Assembly (NCBI GenBank): GCA_034211115.1
Contig: JAXHTH010000191.1
Coordinates: 1 to 25,377 of the forward strand
Source of the DNA: JAXHTH01 sp034211115
GTDB taxonomy: Bacteria > Planctomycetota > Phycisphaerae > Phycisphaerales > SM1A02
Direction of reading: 5' to 3'
Length of the DNA stretch: 25,377 nucleotides
In this document: one piece after another, positions 8,045 to 14,836 of the stretch
Numbering within the stretch: position 1 is the first letter of the stretch
Layout of the letters: each line of letters opens with the position of its first letter
The notes under the pieces: generated by a model
The model's database searches: none
What the model was told of the DNA's origin: nothing
Seen by the model: the letters and a program-made list of their open reading frames with translations, nothing else
Position numbers and translations under genes: made by a program

Positions 8045-9244
8045 ATGGCGAAGAAGACGATTGACCAGGTGGACGTGGCCGGGCGGCGCGTCCTCATGCG
8101 CGTGGATTTCAACGTGCCTCTCGATGACGGGGGCAACATCACCGACGATCGCCGCATCCGGCTGGCCCTGCCGACGATCAAATCGGTCATCGAGCGCGGC
8201 GGGCGGCTGATCCTCATGAGCCACCTGGGTCGGCCGAAGGGCGAGGGCCCCGAGCCGGCGTTCAGCCTTCGGCCCGCGGCTGAGCGGCTCGGCGAGCTGC
8301 TGCCCGACACCCACGTCCGATTCGTGCCCGACGACTGCATCGGCGAGGCGGCCCGCCACGCGGTCGAGGAGCTCTCCGACGGGCAGATCCTGCTCCTGGA
8401 GAACCTGCGGTTCCACAAGAAGGAGAAGGGCAACGACGCCGACTTCGCCCGCACCCTCGCCGCGTTCGGCGACATCTACTGCAACGACGCCTTCGGCACC
8501 GCTCATCGCAACCACGCGTCGATGCACGCGGTCCCGAGGGCGATGGAAGGCAAGCCCCGCGTGGCGGGCTTCCTCCTTCAGAAGGAGCTGCAGTACCTCG
8601 CCGACACGATCGAGCACGCCCGGCGTCCCTTCGTCGCCGTCCTCGGCGGCGCGAAGGTCTCCGACAAGCTCGGCGCGATCGAGAACCTCGTCGGTCGCGT
8701 GGACGCGATCCTGATCGGGGGGGCGATGGCCTACACCTTCCTCAAGGCCTCCGGCCAGTCCGTGGGGGCCAGCCTCGTCGAGGATGATCGCCTCGGCGAT
8801 GCGGAGGGCATGCTCAAGGACGGCGGGGGGAAGATCCGACTGCCCGCCGATCATCACTGCGGCCGCAAACCCGAGGCCGGCACGCCGACCAGGCAGTTCA
8901 CGGGCGAAATCGACGACGACTGGATGGGGCTGGACATCGGCCCGGACACGATCGACCGCTTCCGCGAGACGATCGGCGAGGCGAAGACGATCGTCTGGAA
9001 CGGCCCGATGGGCGTCTTCGAGACCCCGCCGTTCGAGGCCGGCACGAGGGCCGTCGCCGAGGCCATCGCCGACGCGACCGGCCGCGGCGCGGTGAGCGTC
9101 ATCGGCGGGGGGGACAGCGCCGCGGCGATCGAGGGCTTCGGGCTCGAGGAGAAGGTCTCCCACGTCTCCACCGGCGGGGGAGCCAGTCTGCAGATGCTCG
9201 AAGGGCGTTCCTTTGACAGCGTCGATCTGCTGGACGAGGCGTAG
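8045..9244 (+). CDS. pgk: Phosphoglycerate kinase
   Basis: This 399-residue enzyme has the typical length of bacterial Pgk. It catalyses 1,3-bisphosphoglycerate + ADP to 3-phosphoglycerate + ATP in glycolysis, reversibly. N-terminal substrate-site motifs are visible: MRVDFNVPLD (about 19-28), SHLGRPKG near 59, ENLRFH near 119 and NDAFGTAHR near 150. C-terminal nucleotide-domain motifs are LGGAKVSDKLGAI, DDWMGLDIGP, VWNGPMGVFE and the phosphate loop GGGDSAAAIE, followed by VSTGGGASL. The start at 8045 has a GGGAG ribosome site nine bases upstream; an earlier in-frame ATG at 8021 lacks one. The stretch near residues 264-290 (LPADHHCGRKPEAGTPTR) departs from the usual DVVVA strand sequence, but the frame is continuous and it is probably a lineage variant. 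The gene appears monocistronic. Confidence 0.97.
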   Translation: MAKKTIDQVDVAGRRVLMRVDFNVPLDDGGNITDDRRIRLALPTIKSVIERGGRLILMSHLGRPKGEGPEPAFSLRPAAERLGELLPDTHVRFVPDDCIGEAARHAVEELSDGQILLLENLRFHKKEKGNDADFARTLAAFGDIYCNDAFGTAHRNHASMHAVPRAMEGKPRVAGFLLQKELQYLADTIEHARRPFVAVLGGAKVSDKLGAIENLVGRVDAILIGGAMAYTFLKASGQSVGASLVEDDRLGDAEGMLKDGGGKIRLPADHHCGRKPEAGTPTRQFTGEIDDDWMGLDIGPDTIDRFRETIGEAKTIVWNGPMGVFETPPFEAGTRAVAEAIADATGRGAVSVIGGGDSAAAIEGFGLEEKVSHVSTGGGASLQMLEGRSFDSVDLLDEA

Positions 9245-9304
9245 GCTTCGAGCCGGTCGCCGGCGCGGGCCGGAAAAGGCCCCCGCCCCGCCCGCTTTGC
9301 GGGG

Positions 9305-9327
9305 AACACGCCCCCGCCCGGCGTGTT
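9305..9327. repeat. 8-7-8 inverted repeat at the promoter of the SxxS thioredoxin-fold gene
   Basis: Perfect arms AACACGCC (9305-9312) and GGCGTGTT (9320-9327) flank a seven-base C-rich spacer. There is no T tract on the plus strand, so it is a poor terminator for pgk. It lies six bases upstream of the CATAAT -10 candidate, where the -35 and spacer should be. It could therefore be an operator for a dimeric repressor. No regulator gene is nearby. Confidence 0.4.
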
Positions 9328-9333
9328 AAACAG

Positions 9334-9339
9334 CATAAT
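9334..9339 (+). promoter_or_regulatory. Candidate -10 box for the thioredoxin-fold gene
   Basis: CATAAT matches the -10 consensus at five of six bases and lies 73 bases before the start codon. The -35 position falls inside the inverted repeat at 9305-9327, and no TTGACA-like box is evident. Confidence 0.35.
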
Positions 9340-9412
9340 GGGTGCCCGCCGTCCCGTCGGATCGGCCGGCGTGCATCCCACACCCTTCTTTTCAGTGCGC
9401 AGGGGAAACGAC

Positions 9413-10480
9413 ATGAGGCTTGGCACTGTCCTGACAACGCTTCTCTGCCTGTTCCTGGTCACGGCCGCACCCGGCCAGAGCCGGCGAATGGAAGACATCG
9501 AGATCGAGGGCACGGGGGAAGCACCGGGGCTGGACATCGAGACCTGGGTCAAGGGCGAGGAGCTGACCCTCGCCACCGGCCGCACCCACATCGTCTTCTT
9601 CTGGTCGATCCAGAGCCAGGTGAGCCGGGCCGCCTTTGAGCCGCTGACCGAGCTGCAGGAGACGTACATCGACGAGGGGCTGAAGGTGATCGCCATCACC
9701 AACGACGACGTGGAACAGGTGGAGCGCTTCGTGAAGCGACACGACGGCGAGATGGGCTTCACCGTCGCCGTCGATCGACGCAGCAGCACCCAGAAGGCCT
9801 GGCAGCAGCTCCTCGAAAACCGGGATGACATCACCGGCCTGAGCTTTGTCGTCGGCAACAACGGACGGCTGCAGATCTACGGCCACCCGCTCGCCCCCGG
9901 CTACGAAGACTACCTGGCGCGGATCGTCAGCGGCCGCTTCGATGCCACGCTGGAGCGGGAGGCCCTGCCGCGGCTGGAAGCCGCCCGCCGCGCCCGCAAG
10001 ACGAAGACCTTCCGGATGGCCTTCCGGCATTACGACGACGTCATCGAGCTGGATCACAAGGTCTTCGCCGAGACGGCCCTCGAGCGCTTCGAGATGATGC
10101 TCGTGGACATGCAGGACCCGGAGGAAGCGTACACGTACGCCCGGGAGAAGCTGATGGGCGAGTATTTCGCCAACGATGCCGGGGCCCTGGGGATGCTCGC
10201 GGAGAAGATCGCCACCGATCCGGACATTCCCGCCGACGACCGTGACCTTGACGTGGCCCTCGAGGCCGCCCTGGCCATGATGCAGATCGAGAGCGATCGC
10301 GATCCCAAGGCCTGCGCGAAGGTGGCCCTCGTCCGCTATCACCGCGGCGAGCTCGAGCAGGCGGTCGATCTTCAGAAACGGGCGTACTTCATGGCCCGGC
10401 CCAAGCGGAAGGCCGGCTACAAGCGCGTCCTCGAGGCCTACCAGGAGGCCGCGGAGCGCGTGGAGCGGGTCGGCGGCTGA
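9413..10480 (+). CDS. Exported TlpA/thioredoxin-fold protein with SxxS in place of CxxC
   Basis: This 355-residue protein begins with a signal peptide (about 1-22, hydrophobic core TVLTTLLCLFLVTAA). Residues 45-175 resemble a TlpA/peroxiredoxin-like thioredoxin fold: HIVFFWSIQSQVSRAAFEPL corresponds to the family's FW-x-x-W-CGPC-R segment, followed by GLKVIAITND and a FVVGNNGRLQIYGHP strand. The redox cysteines are both replaced by serine (Ser68-Gln-Val-Ser71), and no other cysteine lies in the domain. Disulfide chemistry is therefore not expected. The remainder (about 185-355) is helical, with repeat-like segments near YHRGELEQAVDLQKRAYF, possibly TPR-like. It is probably periplasmic with a binding or scaffold role. 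AGGGGA six bases before ATG 9413 supports this start. A terminator follows at 10524. Confidence 0.78.
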   Translation: MRLGTVLTTLLCLFLVTAAPGQSRRMEDIEIEGTGEAPGLDIETWVKGEELTLATGRTHIVFFWSIQSQVSRAAFEPLTELQETYIDEGLKVIAITNDDVEQVERFVKRHDGEMGFTVAVDRRSSTQKAWQQLLENRDDITGLSFVVGNNGRLQIYGHPLAPGYEDYLARIVSGRFDATLEREALPRLEAARRARKTKTFRMAFRHYDDVIELDHKVFAETALERFEMMLVDMQDPEEAYTYAREKLMGEYFANDAGALGMLAEKIATDPDIPADDRDLDVALEAALAMMQIESDRDPKACAKVALVRYHRGELEQAVDLQKRAYFMARPKRKAGYKRVLEAYQEAAERVERVGG

Positions 10481-10523
10481 GCCGCCGGCGGTCTCGACCC
10501 CGGCCGGAGCGATCAGGACCCGC

Positions 10524-10554
10524 GGCGCGGCCCGATGCGGGCGGCGCCCTTTTT
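10524..10554 (+). terminator. Intrinsic terminator after the thioredoxin-fold gene
   Basis: An eleven-position stem has one internal G-G mismatch: arms GGCGCGGCCCG (10524-10534) and CGGGCGGCGCC (10538-10548), loop ATG. It is followed by C and five T (10550-10554). It lies 44 bases after the stop codon and separates this gene from rpe. Confidence 0.75.
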
Positions 10555-10574
10555 CCTTCGGCCCCCTCGCCCGC

Positions 10575-10580
10575 TATCCT
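10575..10580 (+). promoter_or_regulatory. Candidate -10 box of the rpe promoter
   Basis: TATCCT lies 21 bases beyond the terminator T tract. With usual spacing, transcription would begin at or next to the ATG at 10587, leaving either a leaderless message or an 18-base leader to ATG 10605. No -35 consensus was seen. Confidence 0.4.
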
Positions 10581-10604
10581 CTGCCTATGGCCCGAGGCAA
10601 CCTC

Positions 10605-11285
10605 ATGACGCATCCGACGGCTCGACCGCTGGTGGCGGCGTCGATCCTCTCGGCGGACTTCGCCGATCTGGGCGCCGAGTGCCGGGCCTGCCTCGCCGCC
10701 GGGGCCGACCTGCTGCACCTGGACGTGATGGACGGCCACTTCGTGCCCAACCTCACGATGGGGCCGGCCCTCTGCCGCTCGCTGCGCGAGGCGCTGCCCG
10801 AGGCGTTCCTCGACGTGCATCTCATGGTCGAGCGGCCGGGCGAGTTCATCGGCCCCTTCGCCGACGCCGGGACCGATCACTTCACCTTCCACATCGAGGC
10901 CGCCGCCGATCCGCGGGCGCTGGCCGAGGCGGTCCGCAAGGCGGGGATGACCGCGGGGCTGGCGATCAACCCGCCCACCCGCGTCGAGGCGATCCGTCCC
11001 TTCATCGAGGCGTTCGACCTGATCCTCGTGATGAGCGTCCATCCCGGGTTCGCCGGGCAGTCGTTCATCGAGAAGGTGCTCGACAAGACGGCGGCGTTGC
11101 GCCCGCGCCTGCGGGCCGAGCAACGGCTCCAGATGGACGGTGGGATCAACGCGGAGACGGCCGGCGCCTGCCGCGAGGCGGGCTGCGACGTGCTCGTGGC
11201 CGCGTCGGCCATCTTCGGGACCGACGAGTACACCCGCGCCGTCGCGGCCATCCGCGGCGGGCAGCGAACCCCGGCCGGGAGCTGA
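10605..11285 (+). CDS. rpe: Ribulose-phosphate 3-epimerase
   Basis: This 226-residue TIM-barrel enzyme interconverts ribulose 5-phosphate and xylulose 5-phosphate (pentose phosphate pathway, Calvin cycle). The expected metal and acid/base residues are visible: His38 and Asp40 in LLHLDVMDGHFVPN, His72 in DVHLMVE and Asp178 in QMDGGIN. The flexible loop reads MSVHPGFAGQSFI, where most relatives have SVNPGFGGQ, and the phosphate site is VAASAIFG. The start at 10605 is preferred because CGAGG lies seven bases upstream. ATG 10587 would add six residues, has no ribosome site, and fits only leaderless translation. The next gene starts four bases after this stop, so the two form an operon. Confidence 0.95.
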   Translation: MTHPTARPLVAASILSADFADLGAECRACLAAGADLLHLDVMDGHFVPNLTMGPALCRSLREALPEAFLDVHLMVERPGEFIGPFADAGTDHFTFHIEAAADPRALAEAVRKAGMTAGLAINPPTRVEAIRPFIEAFDLILVMSVHPGFAGQSFIEKVLDKTAALRPRLRAEQRLQMDGGINAETAGACREAGCDVLVAASAIFGTDEYTRAVAAIRGGQRTPAGS

Positions 11286-11288
11286 CGC

Positions 11289-11918
11289 GTGGCGGAGAAA
11301 CGATCCTACATCACGCTCACCCTGATCCGGTGCGGCCAGACGCGATGGGAAGGCGAGGGCCGCATGCTCGGCTCGGCCGATCTCCCGCTGGGTCCGGTCG
11401 GGCATACCTCGGTCAATCACGACGCCACCCGCTGGTCCGGGGCGGCGCTGGGAACCGTTCATCATCCGCCGGACGAGGCGGCGCGAGAGACGGCCCGCGC
11501 CTTCGCCCGCGCGGCGAAGGCCAAGAGCAAGGTGCTCGAGGAGCTGGCCGATCCGAATCTCGGCCTCCTCGAGGGGCTGAAGGAGCGCGAGTTCGCCGAC
11601 CGTCACGCCAAGCGCTACCGGCAGTGGGAAGACGATCCACTGGCCCTGATTCCGCCGGAAGGCGAGCCGATCGCCGAGGCCCGCGCCCGGCTGTTCCTCG
11701 CCGTCTCGCGGCTGCTGAAGCGAACCCGGGTCGGGGAGGTGACCCTCGTTCTGCATCCGATCGGCCTGGGGTTGCTGCGGTGCTGGCTGGTCGATCGCCC
11801 CACGGCCAGGCTGCGCGACGCCATCACCGAGGCTCCGCCCGTCGAGCGCTACACCATCGCGCCGGTCCTTATCGATCGTCTTCGCGAGGCCGCGGCCGCG
11901 GAGCCGGTCAGTTCCTGA
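11289..11918 (+). CDS. Histidine-phosphatase-fold protein lacking the catalytic histidine
   Basis: This 209-residue protein starts with GTG three bases after the rpe stop codon. It follows the histidine phosphatase/phosphoglycerate mutase plan: an N-terminal LTLIRCGQTRWEGEGRMLGSADLPL strand-loop, a DEAARETAR segment, LGLLEGLKEREF around the usual acidic residue (Glu95), and LVLHPIGLGLLRC carrying the second-site histidine His156. The phosphorylated histidine of the RHG motif is replaced by Cys15 (R14-C15-G16). The codon is TGC, two substitutions away from CAC, so a single sequencing error would not explain it. Without that histidine the normal phospho-enzyme mechanism cannot run, so it is probably a pseudophosphatase. 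A regulatory or phosphosugar-binding role beside rpe is possible but unproven. The GTG start and rpe coupling look sound. Confidence 0.78.
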   Translation: MAEKRSYITLTLIRCGQTRWEGEGRMLGSADLPLGPVGHTSVNHDATRWSGAALGTVHHPPDEAARETARAFARAAKAKSKVLEELADPNLGLLEGLKEREFADRHAKRYRQWEDDPLALIPPEGEPIAEARARLFLAVSRLLKRTRVGEVTLVLHPIGLGLLRCWLVDRPTARLRDAITEAPPVERYTIAPVLIDRLREAAAAEPVSS

Positions 11919-11972
11919 ACCGGCGTCTTCGCCGCCGGCGTCGCTCGCGCGACCGCGGCGCCTCGGCGAGCC

Positions 11973-11978
11973 TATCGT
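11973..11978 (+). promoter_or_regulatory. Candidate -10 box of the accD promoter
   Basis: TATCGT lies in an 88-bp GC-rich gap, 28 bases before the accD start codon. It matches four of six -10 bases, and no clear -35 is present. Confidence 0.3.
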
Positions 11979-12006
11979 TCACGCGTCCGTCGAAGAGCCC
12001 TTCACC

Positions 12007-12858
12007 ATGAGCCAGACCCGACCGCGAACCTGGGCCGACGTGCCGGAAGTCACCGCGAAGGGCAAGAAGGCGGTGCCCGAGGGGCTGTGGGTGCAGTGCC
12101 CGGGGTGCAGCGCTTCTCTCTTCCGCCGATCGGTGGAGAACAATCTCTGGGTGTGCCCGGAGTGCCAGCATCATTTCCGCGTCAACGCCGAGCAGCGGGT
12201 GCGACAGCTCGTCGACCCGGACAGCTTCGAGCCGTTCAACGTCGAGATGGCGTCCGTGGATCCGCTGAGCTTCGTCGACCTCAAGCCGTATCCGAAGCGC
12301 ATCGCCGAGGCGCGCGAGAAGACGGGGCAGAACGAGGGCGTGCAGACCGGCGTGGGGTTCATCAAGGGCCGCAAGGTCGTTCTCGCCGTCATGGACTTCA
12401 GTTTCCTAGGCGGGTCGATGGGCTCGGTCATCGGGGAGAAGATCGCCCGGGCGATCGAGGTGGCGGAGGACAGGGATCTGCCGCTGGTCATCGTCAGCGC
12501 GTCCGGGGGCGCGCGGATGATGGAGAGCGGCTACTCGCTGCTGCAGATGGCCAAGACCTCGGCGGCCCTCGCGCGCTTTGATGATTCCGGGGGCCTGTTC
12601 ATCTCGGTGCTCACCGATCCCACCACGGGCGGGGTGTCGGCGAGTTTCGCCATGCTGGGCGACGTGATCCTCGCCGAGCCGAAGGCTCTCATCGGCTTCG
12701 CCGGCCCGCGGGTCATCAAGCAGACGATCAAGCAGGACCTGCCCGAGGGCTTCCAGCGGGCCGAGTTCCTCCGCGACTGCGGGTTCGTTGACCGCGTCGT
12801 TCCCCGCGGCGAGCTGCGCAGCGAGATCAGCAGCATCATCGACTACGCGGGCAAGTAG
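12007..12858 (+). CDS. accD: Acetyl-CoA carboxylase carboxyltransferase subunit beta
   Basis: This 283-residue subunit is the normal length for AccD. With AccA it transfers carboxyl from carboxybiotin to acetyl-CoA, making malonyl-CoA for fatty-acid synthesis. The N-terminal zinc ribbon is complete: Cys31, Cys34, Cys50 and Cys53 (CPGC and CPEC). The crotonase-type carboxyltransferase core contains MDFSFLGGSMGSVIGEK, the oxyanion-hole VSASGGARMMESGYSLLQMAK, LTDPTTGGVSASFAMLGD and GFAGPRVIKQT. The protein ends at RSEISSIIDYAGK as relatives do. No accA, accB, accC or folC neighbour is present, so the subunits must be dispersed in this genome. Directly after the stop codon lies a tandem octamer array instead of a terminator. 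Confidence 0.97.
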   Translation: MSQTRPRTWADVPEVTAKGKKAVPEGLWVQCPGCSASLFRRSVENNLWVCPECQHHFRVNAEQRVRQLVDPDSFEPFNVEMASVDPLSFVDLKPYPKRIAEAREKTGQNEGVQTGVGFIKGRKVVLAVMDFSFLGGSMGSVIGEKIARAIEVAEDRDLPLVIVSASGGARMMESGYSLLQMAKTSAALARFDDSGGLFISVLTDPTTGGVSASFAMLGDVILAEPKALIGFAGPRVIKQTIKQDLPEGFQRAEFLRDCGFVDRVVPRGELRSEISSIIDYAGK

Positions 12859-12860
12859 AC

Positions 12861-12948
12861 GTCAAAACGTCGAAACGTCGAAATGTCAAAACGTCAAAAC
12901 GTCAGAACGTCAAAACGTCGAAACGTCGAAACGCCGAGACGTCGAGAC
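12861..12948. repeat. Tandem array of eleven GTCRAAAC octamers
   Basis: Eleven uninterrupted 8-bp units run from 12861 to 12948, starting two bases after the accD stop codon. The commonest units are GTCAAAAC (four) and GTCGAAAC (four). Variants are GTCGAAAT, GTCAGAAC, GCCGAGAC and GTCGAGAC. That list sums to twelve because the fourth GTCGAAAC-class unit is the GTCGAAAT variant. Divergence rises toward the right end. The array is much richer in A than its surroundings. Spurious reverse-strand translations read as DVSTFRRF-like periods, which I recall from planctomycete-type genomes. Period eight with no spacers excludes a CRISPR array. Its function is unknown; slippage growth is a sufficient origin. 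Confidence 0.93.
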
Positions 12949-12966
12949 ATGATGTCCACGCCGAGG

Positions 12967-13050
12967 CGCAGCACAGCGCAGCCCCGGGTCGCCCCCGCAT
13001 GACGATGGCGTGTGATCGCGGCACGAAACCCGGGCCTCCGCTGCGCTGCG
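12967..13050. repeat. 23-bp imperfect inverted repeat (REP/MITE-like)
   Basis: The arms lie at 12967-12989 and 13028-13050 around a 38-base spacer. The outer segment CGCAGCACAGCG pairs with CGCTGCGCTGCG with one mismatch. A four-by-four internal loop follows, then an inner seven-pair CCCGGGT/ACCCGGG stem. It lies between the octamer array and the lnt promoter and has no T tract. It could act as an mRNA 3' hairpin for accD, a nuclease barrier, or a dispersed repeat element. Confidence 0.65.
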
Positions 13051-13073
13051 GCCCGGCGTGGGAGGTGTTCTGC

Positions 13074-13079
13074 TATTCT
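13074..13079 (+). promoter_or_regulatory. Candidate -10 box of the lnt promoter
   Basis: TATTCT matches -10 consensus at four of six bases, including the essential first TA and last T. It is 14 bases before ATG 13094, so the leader would be under ten bases. No -35 is apparent. Confidence 0.35.
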
Positions 13080-13093
13080 GGGGGGCGCTGCGG

Positions 13094-14836
13094 ATGAAGA
13101 GCAGGAACGTGAGAACGTCGACACCGAAGGGGGCGGAGACCGCCGAGGCGTGCCTTTCGCCCGAGGCGTGCGCGCACGGCGCGGTGAAGACGATCATCTT
13201 CGCCCTCCTCCACGCCGTCCTGTTCGTCTGCGCGTATCCGCCGGTGAACGCGTGGCCGCTGGCGCTGCTCTCCCCGGCCCCGCTCGCGTGGCTGGCGATC
13301 AACGCGCGCTCGACTCGTCGGGCGCTGCTCGTCGTCCTCATCGTCCAGATCCTGATGTGGCTGTGGATGAAGCGGTGGCTGATCGAGGTGACGGTCGTCG
13401 GCTACCCGCTGCTGGCGCTGTACATGTCGCTCTACGCGCTCCTCTTCGTCTGGATCATCCGACGTCTCAGCCGGCAGCGGCTGATGAGGGCGCAGCCGTT
13501 GGCGCTGATCATCGCCCTCGTGTGGGTGGGTCTGGAATGTCTGCGCGGGGAACTGATCTTCGACGGGTATCCGTGGTTTCTGCTGGGGCATCCGCTCATC
13601 GAATGGCCTCTCCTCGGCCAGTCGGCGGACCTGCTGGGGGCGTATTTCACGAGCTTTCTCGCCGCGGCGGTGGCGGGGGTGGCGGTCGACTTCCTCCGCT
13701 GGCATGCGCGCCGGCTTGCAGGCAGACCGATGATCGTCGCCGTCGTCGTGGTCGCGTTGCTGCAGATCCTGAGCGTCGGCTACGGCGTCCGGCGCCTGCG
13801 CGAGACGCCGTCCAGCGGCGATGAGCTGCGCATCCTCGCCATCCAGACGAATCTGCCGCAGAGCAACAAGATCGCCTGGGGCCTGGAGGATCAGCGCACG
13901 GACATGGCGGCATGGACCGACCTGACGCGGCGCGCCTTCGAGGAAGTTGAGGCGCCGCCGGATCTCATCGCCTGGCCGGAGACGATGCTCCCCGCTCGCG
14001 GGCTCGAGCCGGACATTCTCCAGGCGCTCCTGGACTGGCGCCAGCAGAGTGAGCTGGGGTTCGCCCTCGACGTGATCCGCCTCAGTGATGAACTCGACAC
14101 GCCGATGCTCATCGGCGCGCCGACCTATCTGGGCCTCGATGTGAACGCGGAGGGCTACTGGACCTGGGAGACGCACTACAACTCGGCGTATCTCGTCGAG
14201 GGGATGCCGCCGTATCAGCGGTACGACAAGTGCTTCCTGACGCCGTTCGGGGAGGTGATGCCCTACATCTCTGCCTGGCCGTGGCTGGAAGAGAAGCTCC
14301 TCGCCGTCGGCGCGCCGGGGATGACGTTCGATCTCGCGGCCAATCCCGATATCGAACATCTTGAACTGAAGCGGGCGGATGACGTCGTCGTCCTCGCCAC
14401 GCCGATCTGTTTCGAGGACACGATGGCCCGCGTCTGCCGGCGGATGGTCTATGAGCGCGGCGTCAAGCGGGCGGATGTGCTGGTCAATCTCAGCAACGAC
14501 GGCTGGTTCGGGTCCCACGAGTCGGGCCGGGTCCAGCATGCCCAGATCGCCCGCTTCCGGTGCATCGAGAACCGCGTGCCCATGGTCCGCTGCGTCAATA
14601 CGGGCGTGAGCGTGTCCATCGACGCCGCCGGCCGCCTGCTTGGCAGGATCGGGGAGGGTCGGTACGGTGAGGCGCGACAGGAACACTGGCTGGAGGCGGT
14701 CGCCACCCTCGATGGGCGAGCGACGGTCTACGGCCGGATCGGCGATCTCTGGGCGTGGGTGTGCCTGCTGCTCACCGCGGGGCTCACCGGCGCCGGCTTC
14801 CTCCGTCCGCGAAGTCAGCGAAAAGGAAAGGCATGA
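13094..14836 (+). CDS. lnt: Apolipoprotein N-acyltransferase
   Basis: This 580-residue inner-membrane enzyme adds the third acyl chain to the N-terminal cysteine of lipoproteins. Several hydrophobic segments (about 33-57, 76-92, 100-122, 135-148, 180-199, 212-229) precede a nitrilase-like domain (about 245-545). That domain holds the Glu-Lys-Cys triad: Glu297 (IAWPET), Lys379 (RYDKCFLTPFGE) and Cys439 (ATPICFED), plus the typical LSNDGWFG loop. A final membrane helix spans about 552-570. The start is uncertain. ATG 13094 fits the nearby TATTCT box, but residues 1-30 are hydrophilic, include repeat-derived sequence and are not conserved in appearance. GTG 13184 would begin exactly at the first membrane helix, and GTG 13058 is a longer option. 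The stop overlaps the ATG of the following lipoprotein gene, a fitting substrate. Confidence 0.93.
   Translation: MKSRNVRTSTPKGAETAEACLSPEACAHGAVKTIIFALLHAVLFVCAYPPVNAWPLALLSPAPLAWLAINARSTRRALLVVLIVQILMWLWMKRWLIEVTVVGYPLLALYMSLYALLFVWIIRRLSRQRLMRAQPLALIIALVWVGLECLRGELIFDGYPWFLLGHPLIEWPLLGQSADLLGAYFTSFLAAAVAGVAVDFLRWHARRLAGRPMIVAVVVVALLQILSVGYGVRRLRETPSSGDELRILAIQTNLPQSNKIAWGLEDQRTDMAAWTDLTRRAFEEVEAPPDLIAWPETMLPARGLEPDILQALLDWRQQSELGFALDVIRLSDELDTPMLIGAPTYLGLDVNAEGYWTWETHYNSAYLVEGMPPYQRYDKCFLTPFGEVMPYISAWPWLEEKLLAVGAPGMTFDLAANPDIEHLELKRADDVVVLATPICFEDTMARVCRRMVYERGVKRADVLVNLSNDGWFGSHESGRVQHAQIARFRCIENRVPMVRCVNTGVSVSIDAAGRLLGRIGEGRYGEARQEHWLEAVATLDGRATVYGRIGDLWAWVCLLLTAGLTGAGFLRPRSQRKGKA
13109..13124. 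repeat. Two degenerate octamers inside the 5' end of lnt
   Basis: GTGAGAAC (13109-13116) and GTCGACAC (13117-13124) each differ by one base from units of the array at 12861-12948, and they are in phase with one another. They lie within the first ten or so codons if lnt starts at 13094. An 11-bp direct repeat CCGAGGCGTGC (13143-13153 and 13161-13171) lies just downstream. Confidence 0.6.

Noticed and set aside
8836..8925. Possible compensating frameshifts in pgk, where LPADHHCGRKPEAGTPTR departs from the usual DVVVA strand
   Set aside because: The frame resumes with DDWMGLDIGP without a shift, the alternative frames give no better match, and the length is normal.
9260..9290. GCGGGCC...GGCCCCCGC pairing after pgk as an intrinsic terminator
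   Set aside because: The stem is bulged and no T tract follows; it is not distinguishable from background GC pairing.
12861..12948. Short tandem repeats as a possible CRISPR array
   Set aside because: The units are eight bases long with no spacers between them, and no cas genes are present.
12894..13341. Reverse-strand open frames across the octamer array and the lnt 5' end
   Set aside because: Their translations are DVSTFRRF-type repeats generated by the octamers, with no start context or conserved domain, and they overlap lnt.
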